Made by a program: the position numbers and the translations under genes. Of a stretch of 64,000 nt of DNA, positions 8,502 through 15,945 are shown piece by piece. Position 1 is the stretch's first letter. The number at the start of each line of letters is the position of its first letter. The notes under the pieces were generated by a model. That model saw only the letters and a list, made by a program, of their open reading frames with translations. It was not told where the DNA came from and did not search any database. Source of the stretch: Celeribacter ethanolicus (GTDB lineage: Bacteria; Pseudomonadota; Alphaproteobacteria; Rhodobacterales; Rhodobacteraceae); contig NZ_LRUC01000052.1 of the NCBI RefSeq assembly GCF_001550095.1, forward strand, positions 124,001 through 188,000. The letters run 5' to 3'.

Positions 8502-8992
8502 TGGCTGGTGTAATCCCAAAAGCTGAAACTAGCGAGGTTAAACCACATAGCGAAAAGTTCGAATTCGACTATGAAGTTTATGCTGACATCTCCGTTTCGG
8601 CGATACTGTCCGAAATCAGGCTGATCGGGTCTGAGTATTCCGTGAAACCAGAAATTTTCCGTGTACTCGAAGACCTTGGTAACATGGCTCATGATTTTTC
8701 TGGTGTATGCAAAGCTCTCGACTTTATCGAAGAGGAAGGTGTCGCGATAGGGCAGTATAGCTGGACTGCTTCTATTAAGTATGGCCGGAAGAAAGTGCTC
8801 AAACTATCGACAAACTATTTGGTTACTTATGAGGGGCTTGAAGGAAAGGATGGTGATCACGTCGCTGTCTTTTTCAATAAGGTCGTTCGCTTTGCGACCT
8901 ACCCCTACTTTCGGGCACTCTTTAGTCATCATACTGCGGAAACGGGCATTATGATGCCGCCTTTGCCGTCTCTCAATGAGCGAGTTGACTGA
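8501..8992 (+). CDS. SecB-like chaperone of a TAC-like module
   Basis: This 163-residue protein with a SecB-like pattern has an N-terminal strand region FEFDYEVYADISVS and the C-terminal string FATYPYFRALFSHHTAETG then MMPPLPSL, matching the SecB layout in which a YxR helix is followed by Gly-x-x-PLPL. The ATG at 8501 overlaps the antitoxin TGA. A longer in-frame start at 8444 lies wholly inside the antitoxin and is rejected. In TAC systems the chaperone binds the antitoxin tail and protects it from proteolysis. The family call is by eye and should be confirmed by profile or structure search. Confidence 0.6.
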   Translation: MAGVIPKAETSEVKPHSEKFEFDYEVYADISVSAILSEIRLIGSEYSVKPEIFRVLEDLGNMAHDFSGVCKALDFIEEEGVAIGQYSWTASIKYGRKKVLKLSTNYLVTYEGLEGKDGDHVAVFFNKVVRFATYPYFRALFSHHTAETGIMMPPLPSLNERVD

Positions 8993-9020
8993 AGGAATAC
9001 TGCATTTGCCATGTGTTGTG

Positions 9021-9048
9021 ACCGGCGCCGCTATCGCGCCGGTTTTTT
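9021..9048 (+). terminator. Rho-independent terminator after the TAC-like module
   Basis: The 8-bp stem ACCGGCGC / GCGCCGGT encloses a 7-base loop and is followed by a run of T. It lies 29 bp after the chaperone stop, closing the three-gene transcript. Confidence 0.85.
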
Positions 9049-9138
9049 AGTGTCGGATCGGACTCGACATTTGAGCGAGCTTCGTGGAGCGCGGGATGGC
9101 TTCTGCACGATTTATGTTCACTTTCTCCTGCCGAGAAT

Positions 9139-9669
9139 CTAATTGGTTTTTGAAATGTCCAGGTCGATCCCAAGCTTGATCCATGCCTCAATCGTATCTT
9201 TCACCTGATCGAACATGTATTCGTTCAGGTTTTTTGAGTCCCACACCGTCCAGACATATGGAAATCCTATTTGCCCAACGATGAGCTTGCTCTGGTCGTA
9301 GCCCGGAGCAATCGCGCCGCGAAATGTCGAGTTCAAGTAGCCAATACAAACACCACTGTCTTCGCGGGAGGCTCGTACGTGTAGGTTGTATTCTGCGATA
9401 TTTTCGCGGAGTAAAGGGTGCGGAGCGTGCGGAAGTTCTGCTTTAAATTCGGGCTCGTCTATTACGTTGAATCCTGCGAGTGCCAGTTGGTCTTCTGCGT
9501 ACTTTTTCGTCTCGCGAATGTTGGTCCAGCAACCGTTGGTTGCGTCGTCATTTAGCCGCACATAGACCCCATCAAAGTCATTTGGTTCCCAGAGCGGGTC
9601 GGCGAAAATTGGCGCTGCAACTAAAGCGGTTTGCACCACAATAAGGCCTCTGAATACTGATCTAAGCAA
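9139..9669 (-). CDS. Secreted protein of unknown function
   Basis: This 176-residue protein has a clear Sec signal peptide (basic MLRSVFRG, hydrophobic core, AAPIFA cleavage region). The mature part contains two cysteines (NDDATNGCW and SGVCIGYLNS) that could form a disulfide, and an aromatic-rich segment GFPYVWTVWDS. No family is recognised. It is a single gene on the minus strand facing the TAC-like terminator and is island cargo by position; its AT-richer codon use matches the TAC genes. Probably periplasmic or exported. Confidence 0.65.
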   Translation of the reverse strand: MLRSVFRGLIVVQTALVAAPIFADPLWEPNDFDGVYVRLNDDATNGCWTNIRETKKYAEDQLALAGFNVIDEPEFKAELPHAPHPLLRENIAEYNLHVRASREDSGVCIGYLNSTFRGAIAPGYDQSKLIVGQIGFPYVWTVWDSKNLNEYMFDQVKDTIEAWIKLGIDLDISKTN

Positions 9670-10396
9670 TGAGGCTCCTCCAATGCCGTGAAACTATATC
9701 GCCCAAATTCTGAGGTGCAATGATAGTCAAAGAAACGCGTGGAAAAGTGCAGAAATGTTTTGATCTGTGCAGACGAAGAAATCGGACATTTGCTGAATTC
9801 CTTTGTGAAATGGAGCCACAGCTCTCATCGAAAGGTTCGCGCATTCTGAAAATGGGTATTTTTTGATTCGAGGTTTTGGCGGCTTCGGCACCCGTTTTCG
9901 ATCTGATTTGTCCGAAAACGCCGTCTGAAATCGTCAGCTTGGAGTAAATAAGCTGGGTATTTATCGGTTCATAAGCTTATTAACGGTTTGCAATCTCAAT
10001 GGCTCTCAAAAGCAGGGGTTTTGAAACTATGACTATCCGAATAGGTAAATAACGAAGGGCGCGCTTATATACCCTTGATTGGCAAATTTGAAATCTCGAA
10101 ACAGGATTATCATATTGATAAATTGTATTTATTTTCGCCTCTGGGGCGCATGTCGTCTATATTGACTTACGTACTTTAAGCCTGAGTTCATAAGTCGATT
10201 TCATTTGAATTCTGCCCCCGTCTTGCGCTTATTTCGGCCTTGCGAGGCGCTTCCCGGTGGTAGGCGGCTTGTGTCGGAACCGATGCGCTAACATCGGTCC
10301 CGACGAGTTGGGACTCAGCAAGACCCACTCCCTCATATCGCCAGAAACATGACCGCGTCAAAGCTCTTGGCGCGGAACAGAGGAGGTTTGTCCAAA
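9670..10396. other. AT-rich non-coding stretch upstream of the AlpA block
   Basis: No convincing gene occurs in this 727-bp stretch; short open frames lack ribosome-binding sites and protein-like composition. Visible structure includes an 8-bp inverted repeat AATAAGCT (9947-9954) / AGCTTATT (9974-9981) and a TACGTA (10168-10173). The location between divergent genes, next to a Toprim/DUF3987 block, would suit promoters and possibly a replication origin, but nothing proves that. Confidence 0.5.
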
Positions 10397-10573
10397 ATGG
10401 AAAGCCGTGTTCTGAGACGACCCGAGGTCGAACATATGGTGGGCCTGTCCCGCTCGACGATTTACGCGATGATGGCCGAGGGGCTTTTCCCGAAGCCGGT
10501 GCGGCTGGGACGCCGAGCGGTCGGGTGGCGCGAGGCGGATTTGCGCCGCTGGCTTGCAAGCCGGGAGGTGTAA
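10397..10573 (+). CDS. AlpA-family regulator / excisionase-like protein
   Basis: This 58-residue winged-helix DNA-binding protein reads [22 protein letters not shown], then [14 protein letters not shown] and [11 protein letters not shown], the complete AlpA/MerR-like pattern. The start at 10397 is chosen because AGGAGG lies 10-16 bases upstream; a longer frame from 10349 lacks such a site. AlpA proteins in P4-like islands activate integrase or act as recombination directionality factors. It heads a tightly packed five-gene block. Confidence 0.9.
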   Translation: MESRVLRRPEVEHMVGLSRSTIYAMMAEGLFPKPVRLGRRAVGWREADLRRWLASREV

Positions 10574-10576
10574 GCG

Positions 10577-10882
10577 ATGGAGGGATCAAGCCCGACGCCC
10601 GGCAATGTCTCGGCCAATCAGGGCCATTGCGAAACCGCCGCGAACTATCGCTGCGTCATTGTCACACATGGCCGCTACCGGGTCGCGATCTGTCGCGATG
10701 GGGTGCAGTGGCTGTTTCAAAAATGCACCCGCGAAAAACCCTGTGCTCGGGCGCGCTGGAAGACGGTCGGGTACTTCGTCACCCGCGAGGCGCTGCGCGC
10801 GCTCCAACACAGGTCTACGGGCGCGAATTGGCCGGAATTGGACGCACTTCCCGAGGGAATGAATCGGGAGACCAAAGAATGA
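10577..10882 (+). CDS. Small island protein of unknown function
   Basis: This 101-residue protein begins 4 bp after the AlpA stop and overlaps the next start. Its middle contains [19 protein letters not shown], then WLFQKC and [15 protein letters not shown], a compact alpha/beta pattern with four cysteines. I do not recognise a family. Its fixed place between AlpA and a Toprim primase-like protein suggests a role in replication or control of the island. Confidence 0.65.
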   Translation: MEGSSPTPGNVSANQGHCETAANYRCVIVTHGRYRVAICRDGVQWLFQKCTREKPCARARWKTVGYFVTREALRALQHRSTGANWPELDALPEGMNRETKE

Positions 10883-11763
10883 GCCGCGCGGAGAACCTGA
10901 CCCGTCAGCTCGGCGGGCGCTGGCACGGCCATTACGGTATGGCACTTTGCCCTTCACATGAAGATCGCAGGCCAAGTCTCAGTATCGCATTAGGAAATGA
11001 CGGACGCATTTTGCTCAAATGCCACGCGGGATGCTCTTACGCGGACATTCGCGCGGCGCTTGAGGTGGGCGGTATGGATCGGAGCACGTTGCAGGGCAAT
11101 CCGGCCATCGATCCCGAACGAGACGCGGCGCGGCGGGCCAAGGCGGAGGCGGAGCACCGTAAGCGTTCGGAACAGGCACGGCGGCTTTGGGAGGTCGCGC
11201 AACCTATCTACCGTAGCGTAGCGGAGACCTACCTACGTAGGCGCGGGATCAGTTGCGCGCTACCTGATACGCTACGCTACGTAGAGAATTGCTGGCACCC
11301 GAGCGCCAAGCGGCTGCCAGCCCTTATGAGCTACGTATCGGGCGGGACCGGGTTTGCGGTGCATCGCACTTACCTACGTACCGATGGGAGCGGTAAGGCC
11401 CCCGTCACGCCCGCCAAGGCCATGCTCGGGCGCACCAAGGGCGGAGCTGCGCGCCTAATTAGGGGCTACGGGCGTTTGGTGGTCGCGGAAGGGATCGAAA
11501 CCGCTCTTTCCCTCGCCTCGGGCCTAATTAAAGATCGCCCGTCGATCTGGGCCGCTTTAAGCGCGTCCGGGATGATCTCCCTGCGCCTGCCGCAACAACC
11601 GGGCCTGCTAACCATTGCCGGGGATGGTGATCCTGCCGGACGCGCGGCGGCGGAGCAACTGGCCCGGCGGGCCTCGGACATGGGCTGGCAGGTCTCGCTC
11701 ATGACGGCCCCCGAAGGGAAAGACTGGAATGACGTGCTGCGGGAACGGGAGGGGGCGCTGTGA
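10879..11763 (+). CDS. Toprim-domain primase-like protein
   Basis: This 294-residue protein is likely to handle primer synthesis or DNA replication of the island. The N-terminal part reads [16 protein letters not shown], then [13 protein letters not shown], a CHC2-type zinc-binding module as in DnaG-like primases. The C-terminal part has the Toprim signature [13 protein letters not shown] and [18 protein letters not shown] (Glu and Asp-x-Asp metal ligands). The start at 10879 overlaps the upstream gene, and a longer open frame from 10525 overlaps it in a different frame and is rejected. Four TACGTA hexamers lie within 150 bp of this gene. DUF3987 follows with stop/start overlap. Confidence 0.85.
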   Translation: MSRAENLTRQLGGRWHGHYGMALCPSHEDRRPSLSIALGNDGRILLKCHAGCSYADIRAALEVGGMDRSTLQGNPAIDPERDAARRAKAEAEHRKRSEQARRLWEVAQPIYRSVAETYLRRRGISCALPDTLRYVENCWHPSAKRLPALMSYVSGGTGFAVHRTYLRTDGSGKAPVTPAKAMLGRTKGGAARLIRGYGRLVVAEGIETALSLASGLIKDRPSIWAALSASGMISLRLPQQPGLLTIAGDGDPAGRAAAEQLARRASDMGWQVSLMTAPEGKDWNDVLREREGAL

Positions 11764-13259
11764 ACATGCTGCCGCAAGAAACCCCGTTCCTCGGCGACTG
11801 GCCCGTACCCTCACCACGTCTCACGCAGGGCACGACCTTGCCCGCGCCGGAATTGCCTCTCACAGATGTGTTCGGGCCGCTCTGGGCCGATTGGATCAGT
11901 CGGGCGGCAGAGGCCAAATCTGCCCCGCCGGATTATGTCGTGGCGGGTCTGCTCGCCACGGTCGGTTCGGCCATCGGCAACACCCGTTGGGCTGCACCAT
12001 GGGAGGGCTGGCAAGAGCCGCCGATCCTCTGGACCATGGCGATTGGGTCGCCGTCTTCGAACAAATCGCCCGGCCTCGACGCGGTGCTGGGACTGATCAA
12101 GGAAGTTGAGCGCGAGAAGCGACAGGCCATGGAAGGCGATCTGGCGGAGTGGCGCGAGAAAGCCGAGATTGCCAAGCTGGCGGAAAGCGCGTGGAAAGAG
12201 GCGGCAAAGGCCGCGCTGAAAGACGGGAGCGAGCCACCGGAGCGCCCCGATACGCTACGTATCGAACCTGAACCATTCCTTCCGCGCTTTTCGATTGCAG
12301 ACGGAACTGTGGAACGGTTGGCGGTGATCGTCTCGAAACAGCCGCGTGGCACCTTGCTGGCGCGCGATGAGCTGGCAGGGTGGTTACAGGGTATGACGCG
12401 CTATTCCGGCGGTGGCTCTGACCGGCCTTTCTGGTTGGAAGCCTATGGCGGGCGGGCCTATTCGGTCGAACGGATGGGGCGGGAGCCGGTGCATATCGAC
12501 CGGCTGTCCATCGCCGTCACCGGGGGCATTCAGCCGGACCGGCTCAAGTCCCTGCTGCTGCGGAGCGATGATGACGGGTTGCTGGCGCGGTTCATCCCGA
12601 TCTGGCCCGATCCGGTGCCGCTGCGCAGACCACGCACACAGGCCGGGGCGGAACGCTGCGCCATGGCCCTTCGGCGTCTCTACGGCCTCTCGATGTATCG
12701 CGACGAAAACGACAGGGAGCGGCCTTGGGTCATGCCCTTCTCCGATCCGGCGCGGGATGTGCTCGACGCCTTCCGCCTCTCGGTGCGGGCGTGGGAGCGC
12801 GATGCGGAGGGGCTGCTCTTGTCTTTCATTGGCAAGATGTCCGGTCTCGCGGTGCGCCTGTCGCTGATCCTGTCCTATCTCGATTGGGCTATGAGCGATG
12901 AGCCGGAGCCGCAAGAGATCAGCCATAATGCTTTGGGACGGGCGGCGCATTTCATTGAGTTTTACGCCCTGCCGATGGCACGGCGGGCCTATGCGGATGC
13001 GGCGACTTCGAAAGCCGAACGCGGCGCGCGGCGTTTGCTCGATGCGATCCGGGCGCGGGGCTGGCCGCGCTTTACAAGCCGGGAGGCTCTGCGCCTTGAT
13101 TTGTCCGGCCTCAACTCCGTAGCACAGCTCAACGCGGCGCTGACGGTGCTGGAGGACGGGGACGCGATCCGCCCGATTGCACCGCCGCCCAATCCCAACG
13201 GAGGTCGCCCCACACGGCTCTTCGCGGTCAATCCGGCGCTCTTGGCAGGACTGCCATGA
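11760..13259 (+). CDS. DUF3987 (YfjI-like) protein
   Basis: This 499-residue protein of the DUF3987 family is commonly paired with Toprim/primase proteins in integrated elements. It starts at GTG 11760 overlapping the upstream TGA, with ATG at 11766 as alternative. A P-loop-like region ([15 protein letters not shown], about 95-110), then [10 protein letters not shown] (about 205) and [14 protein letters not shown] match the family. The family resembles superfamily-3 or DnaB-type helicase folds, so a helicase role in replication is inferred, not shown. A charged coiled-coil insert lies at about residues 120-170. Confidence 0.82.
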   Translation: MNMLPQETPFLGDWPVPSPRLTQGTTLPAPELPLTDVFGPLWADWISRAAEAKSAPPDYVVAGLLATVGSAIGNTRWAAPWEGWQEPPILWTMAIGSPSSNKSPGLDAVLGLIKEVEREKRQAMEGDLAEWREKAEIAKLAESAWKEAAKAALKDGSEPPERPDTLRIEPEPFLPRFSIADGTVERLAVIVSKQPRGTLLARDELAGWLQGMTRYSGGGSDRPFWLEAYGGRAYSVERMGREPVHIDRLSIAVTGGIQPDRLKSLLLRSDDDGLLARFIPIWPDPVPLRRPRTQAGAERCAMALRRLYGLSMYRDENDRERPWVMPFSDPARDVLDAFRLSVRAWERDAEGLLLSFIGKMSGLAVRLSLILSYLDWAMSDEPEPQEISHNALGRAAHFIEFYALPMARRAYADAATSKAERGARRLLDAIRARGWPRFTSREALRLDLSGLNSVAQLNAALTVLEDGDAIRPIAPPPNPNGGRPTRLFAVNPALLAGLP

Positions 13260-13570
13260 GCGTCTGGCTCGATGCCGCCCGGCAGGGTCCGGGGGCGATG
13301 ACAAAACTGACAAAACCGACAAAACTCAAGTCCGGGCGGGCTGCCGGTCCGGGCGTTCCGGGGGAGGTTTTGTCAGTTAAGTCGGTTTTGTCAGAGGGGG
13401 TAAGGCTTGCCCCCTCTGATCAATTCGACCTCTGGGAAGAAGGCGCCGCAATCCTACAATTTGACGCCGGGATGAGCCGGGAGCGAGCAGAAAGCGAGGC
13501 GGCAAGGCGACTCGGGTTGTCACTGTTTGACATGCAGACATTGGTGGAGAGTGCGGCGAAAGCGAACTAA
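13256..13570 (+). CDS. Small island protein with TK-repeat coding segment
   Basis: This 104-residue protein overlaps the DUF3987 stop (ATGA). Residues about 15-27 read MTKLTKPTKLKSG, and the C-terminal half (FDLWEEGAAILQFDAGMSRERAE, split by a short linker from LGLSLFDMQTLVE) is helical. The DNA encoding the N-terminal third carries GACAAAAC words in direct and inverted orientation (see the repeat entry). No function is known; it is the last gene of the AlpA block. Confidence 0.65.
   Translation: MSVWLDAARQGPGAMTKLTKPTKLKSGRAAGPGVPGEVLSVKSVLSEGVRLAPSDQFDLWEEGAAILQFDAGMSRERAESEAARRLGLSLFDMQTLVESAAKAN
13298..13395. repeat. Direct and inverted GACAAAAC words
   Basis: GACAAAAC occurs three times in direct spacing (ACAAAACTGACAAAACCGAC region, 13299-13326). 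Its complement GTTTTGTC appears twice (13367-13391), separated by a GC-rich 40-bp loop. The arms can pair, so the segment could act as an iteron-like or hairpin element although it lies within a reading frame. Confidence 0.6.
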
Positions 13571-13649
13571 GAGCCCATATTACCGGATGCTGCGCAGCGC
13601 ATGAGCGTCAATTTTGTGGAAACGACACGCTCATTGTGCGGCGACTGAG

Positions 13650-14009
13650 CTACTCCCCATTTCTGGTTAAGTCCAATTTGAAAAATTTAATTATGAACGC
13701 GCGCGCTGGTCGATGTTCGCATCCTGTAATTCGCCCCAAGCGCAAACTCGTAAGCAACCACTCATTCGCTAGGAAAAAAGTTATAAGAAAAGCTGCTGCC
13801 GAAAATCCCCAAACAGGGAATGAGAGGATGAGCACAAAGCTTATGTCCCACCCCAAGTACTGGCTCACCTCATCTAAGAGCAGAAATGCCATAGCCTGAA
13901 CGTAGAGGGTTAAGAATAAGCCGACTGGAGAAGCTAAGAATGGTAGCCTGTCATATTGCCTAATATACCATTTAACCAATTGTCGGAAAGGCTTCATTAT
14001 TTTCCTCAT
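13650..14009 (-). CDS. Small membrane protein of unknown function
   Basis: This 119-residue protein has two strongly hydrophobic helices (about 25-47, LASPVGLFLTLYVQAMAFLL, and 57-80, FVLILSFPVWGFSAAAFLIT) flanked by basic ends (MRKIMKPFRQLVKWYIRQYD and a Lys/Arg-rich tail), typical of a small inner-membrane protein. It may start at 14009 or at the second ATG (13997), which has GAGGA upstream. It faces the AlpA block tail-to-tail. AT-rich codon use marks it as island cargo. Confidence 0.55.
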   Translation of the reverse strand: MRKIMKPFRQLVKWYIRQYDRLPFLASPVGLFLTLYVQAMAFLLLDEVSQYLGWDISFVLILSFPVWGFSAAAFLITFFLANEWLLTSLRLGRITGCEHRPARAFIIKFFKLDLTRNGE

Positions 14010-14024
14010 AAAATCAAACCCCTT

Positions 14025-14417
14025 TCAAAGCTGAAACCCATAATTCCCTCCCAACCCGACAGCTCCCAGCTTCCGAAAGAACCGATCTGCCTTTGCGATA
14101 TGTTCCCCGGAGCTGACATAGAACAACACCAGATGCGCGTCCTGTGATTTTGACCAATCCAGCACCTCACGAACAATATTCAGGGTCACTTTGCCACCAA
14201 GAAAGGTCCCGTGCACGCTTTTTACGTGTGAAATTCAAAACAATAACTGTCCAAAATGTGGATTGGTAATTTGATATCCGAGCGCGTGCTCCCAAATGCC
14301 GTGGCATTTCGTGGAATGCATCTGCAGCGAATGTCCGGTTTCCCGCCCTTCGAGCAAAACCTCCCGCATATGCGGCACATATCGAGCGATTGCTGCAAAC
14401 GGCAGTTTCGTCCGCAT
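14025..14417 (-). pseudogene. Gene interrupted by an in-frame TGA
   Basis: Two open segments (14238-14417 and 14025-14234) are in the same minus-strand frame and separated by a single TGA at 14235-14237. The second segment, VREVLDWSKSQDAHLVLFYV then KADRFFRKLGAVGLGGNYGF, resembles the C-terminal end of a GNAT acetyltransferase. The first has no obvious acetyl-CoA motif. The simplest reading is a decayed gene of about 130 codons; two unrelated short genes are less likely because the second has no good start. Confidence 0.5.
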
Positions 14418-14575
14418 AGTGATCGTTGGTAGATCAGCAGATGAATGTCGGCTTTCTCCTAGATCGGCAGTCTTTCAATATCTCAGGTCAAAACCAAAAC
14501 ACCCAACGCGCCGTCACGAAACCCCGTGGTCGGCGCGTTGTTTTTGAGAAACCCAAACTCAGGCATGGAATCCAA

Positions 14576-14598
14576 AAAGGGGATCAAAAGGGGGAACA
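14576..14598 (+). repeat. Integrase arm-site-like tandem 12-mers, right end
   Basis: AAAGGGGATCA (14576-14586) is followed directly by AAAGGGGGAACA (14587-14598), the latter identical to the left-end copy at 6190-6201 and in the same orientation. It lies 55 bp inside the tRNA-Ser end of the island. Confidence 0.6.
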
Positions 14599-14652
14599 AA
14601 TTTCGCGAAGTCGTGAAAAATTGCTCAAATACAATGAGTTAATGGAAATATG

Positions 14653-14666
14653 TGGCGGAGGAGGTG
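14653..14666 (+). repeat. tRNA-proximal att repeat
   Basis: TGGCGGAGGAGGTG forms the 3' terminus of tRNA-Ser (minus strand), identical to 6056-6069. The tRNA stays intact, as expected for P4-type integration into the tRNA 3' end. Confidence 0.8.
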
Positions 14667-14740
14667 GGATTCGAACCCACGGATGCTTGCACATCGCCGG
14701 TTTTCAAGACCGGTGCATTCGACCACTCTGCCACTCCTCC
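14653..14740 (-). tRNA. tRNA-Ser(UGA)
   Basis: On the minus strand the gene begins GGAGGAGTGG at 14740 and ends CCTCCGCCA at 14653 with an encoded CCA. The acceptor stem GGAGGAG pairs with CTCCTCC, the anticodon loop reads CTTGAAA (anticodon TGA), and the T arm GGATTCGAACCC is visible in complement. The long variable arm fits a class II serine tRNA. Its 3' end is the attachment site of the island. Confidence 0.97.
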
Positions 14741-15025
14741 GTGAGCGCATGTGTTGCGATCCGCAGAGCCTTAGCGCCCTTGTTACGATTCTGAAACCCG
14801 GGATGTGACAGACCACGCCCCGGCATTTGCCGTTTTTCGCCGTCTGGCACACGCGGGGCTTTCCTGTTTCCGACCGAAACGCTAGACTGCCCGCAAGACG
14901 CCGGGGAAGGTGTGTCCAACGGGTTCGCCCATGTGCCCCTTCCGCCTTGGTGCAACCATGAGCAGACCAATAAACCACATATAAAATCCGTGCCGCACCA
15001 AAAGGCACGACGAAGGGGCAAGATC

Positions 15026-15871
15026 ATGCGACAGACAGGGACCGGACAGCGTCTCGCGCTTCTCCTGACCGCCACGCTCGCGCTCGGCGCATGTCAGGAC
15101 GGACAATCCTTTCTCGACAGCTTCAAGAAACCGCAAAGCGGCAGCACGGCGACGTCGACCAAGCTGGTGGAGCGTGACGTCGAGGCGCCGGATGTGTTCC
15201 AGGTAACCGACAAGGGACTCTGGGACGGACGTCCCTCGCTCGGCGGGGTCTGGGTCGCGCATTCCGACGTGACCGACCCCGAACGTGTGATCATCCGCAA
15301 CGAGACCAATGGAAAATTCGTCATCGGCGCGCTGTTCAAACGCGAAGCCACGGCCCCCGGGCCGGGCATTCAGGTGTCGTCGGACGCCGCCGAAGCGCTC
15401 GGCATGCTGGCCGGATCGCCGGTCGAACTCAACGTCACGGCGCTGCGCCGCGAGGAAGTGGCGCAGGAGCCCGAAACCGTCGCGACCATTGCGGAGACCG
15501 AAACCATCGCCGCAGCGCCGCTCGACGATCCGATTGCCGATGCCGCCGCCGCGCTTGATGCGATGGACGCCCCCGCCGCGCAGGCAACCCCGGCGGCGAA
15601 ACCGGCCGCTCCCGCCGCGCCGAAAGCCGCTTCCGCGCTCGACAAACCCTTCCTCCAGATCGGCATCTTCTCGGTCGAGGCCAATGCCAAGCGCACGGTC
15701 GACATGCTCGGCTCGCAGGGCATCGTCGCCATGGTCAAACCCGGCACCTCGAACGGCAAATCCTTCTGGCGCGTCATCGTCGGCCCCGCCGGATCGAGTG
15801 CCGAGCGCAAAGCGCTTCTCGAAAAAGTGAAAAAGGCGGGCTTCACGGACGCCTATGCCGTCACGCATTAA
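15026..15871 (+). CDS. SPOR-domain lipoprotein
   Basis: This 281-residue envelope protein is predicted to bind denuded peptidoglycan at the septum. The lipoprotein signal ends LALGAC (Cys23). A middle domain (about 55-150) contains WDGRPSLGGVWVAHSDV and RVIIRNETNGK, like RlpA-type or DPBB-adjacent proteins. After an Ala/Pro-rich linker, the C-terminal SPOR domain (about 207-281) has LQIGIFSVEANAKRTVDML and WRVIVGPAGS. The start at 15026 follows AAGGGGC and gives a proper signal peptide; the open frame extends further upstream without one. The D,D-carboxypeptidase gene follows after a terminator. Confidence 0.88.
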   Translation: MRQTGTGQRLALLLTATLALGACQDGQSFLDSFKKPQSGSTATSTKLVERDVEAPDVFQVTDKGLWDGRPSLGGVWVAHSDVTDPERVIIRNETNGKFVIGALFKREATAPGPGIQVSSDAAEALGMLAGSPVELNVTALRREEVAQEPETVATIAETETIAAAPLDDPIADAAAALDAMDAPAAQATPAAKPAAPAAPKAASALDKPFLQIGIFSVEANAKRTVDMLGSQGIVAMVKPGTSNGKSFWRVIVGPAGSSAERKALLEKVKKAGFTDAYAVTH

Positions 15872-15872
15872 G

Positions 15873-15896
15873 AAAGGGGGCGCACAGCCCCCTTTT
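15873..15896 (+). terminator. Rho-independent terminator after the SPOR lipoprotein
   Basis: AAAGGGGGC / GCCCCCTTTT forms a 9-bp stem with a 5-base loop and terminal T run, immediately after the SPOR-protein stop. Confidence 0.8.
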
Positions 15897-15945
15897 CACA
15901 TGAATCGCCCGAACCATCTGCACGAATAAGGACCTGCCCGTTTCC

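Larger units (their letters stand above)
6056..14666. mobile_element. tRNA-Ser genomic island (P4-type integrase)
   Basis: The island is bounded by the 14-bp direct repeat TGGCGGAGGAGGTG at 6056-6069 and 14653-14666. The right copy is the 3' end (CCA plus acceptor stem) of tRNA-Ser. The integrase lies just inside the left repeat, and arm-like 12-bp repeats lie inside both ends. The cargo is a toxin-antitoxin-chaperone-like module, a secreted protein, an AlpA regulator and a Toprim/DUF3987 replication block, plus decayed genes near the tRNA. The lack of capsid, terminase, conjugation and transposase genes suggests a satellite-type or minimal integrative island. Confidence 0.85.

Noticed and set aside
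8444-8992. Longer start for the SecB-like protein
   Set aside because: The extra codons lie within the antitoxin gene, and the ATG at 8501 overlaps its stop in the usual coupled manner.
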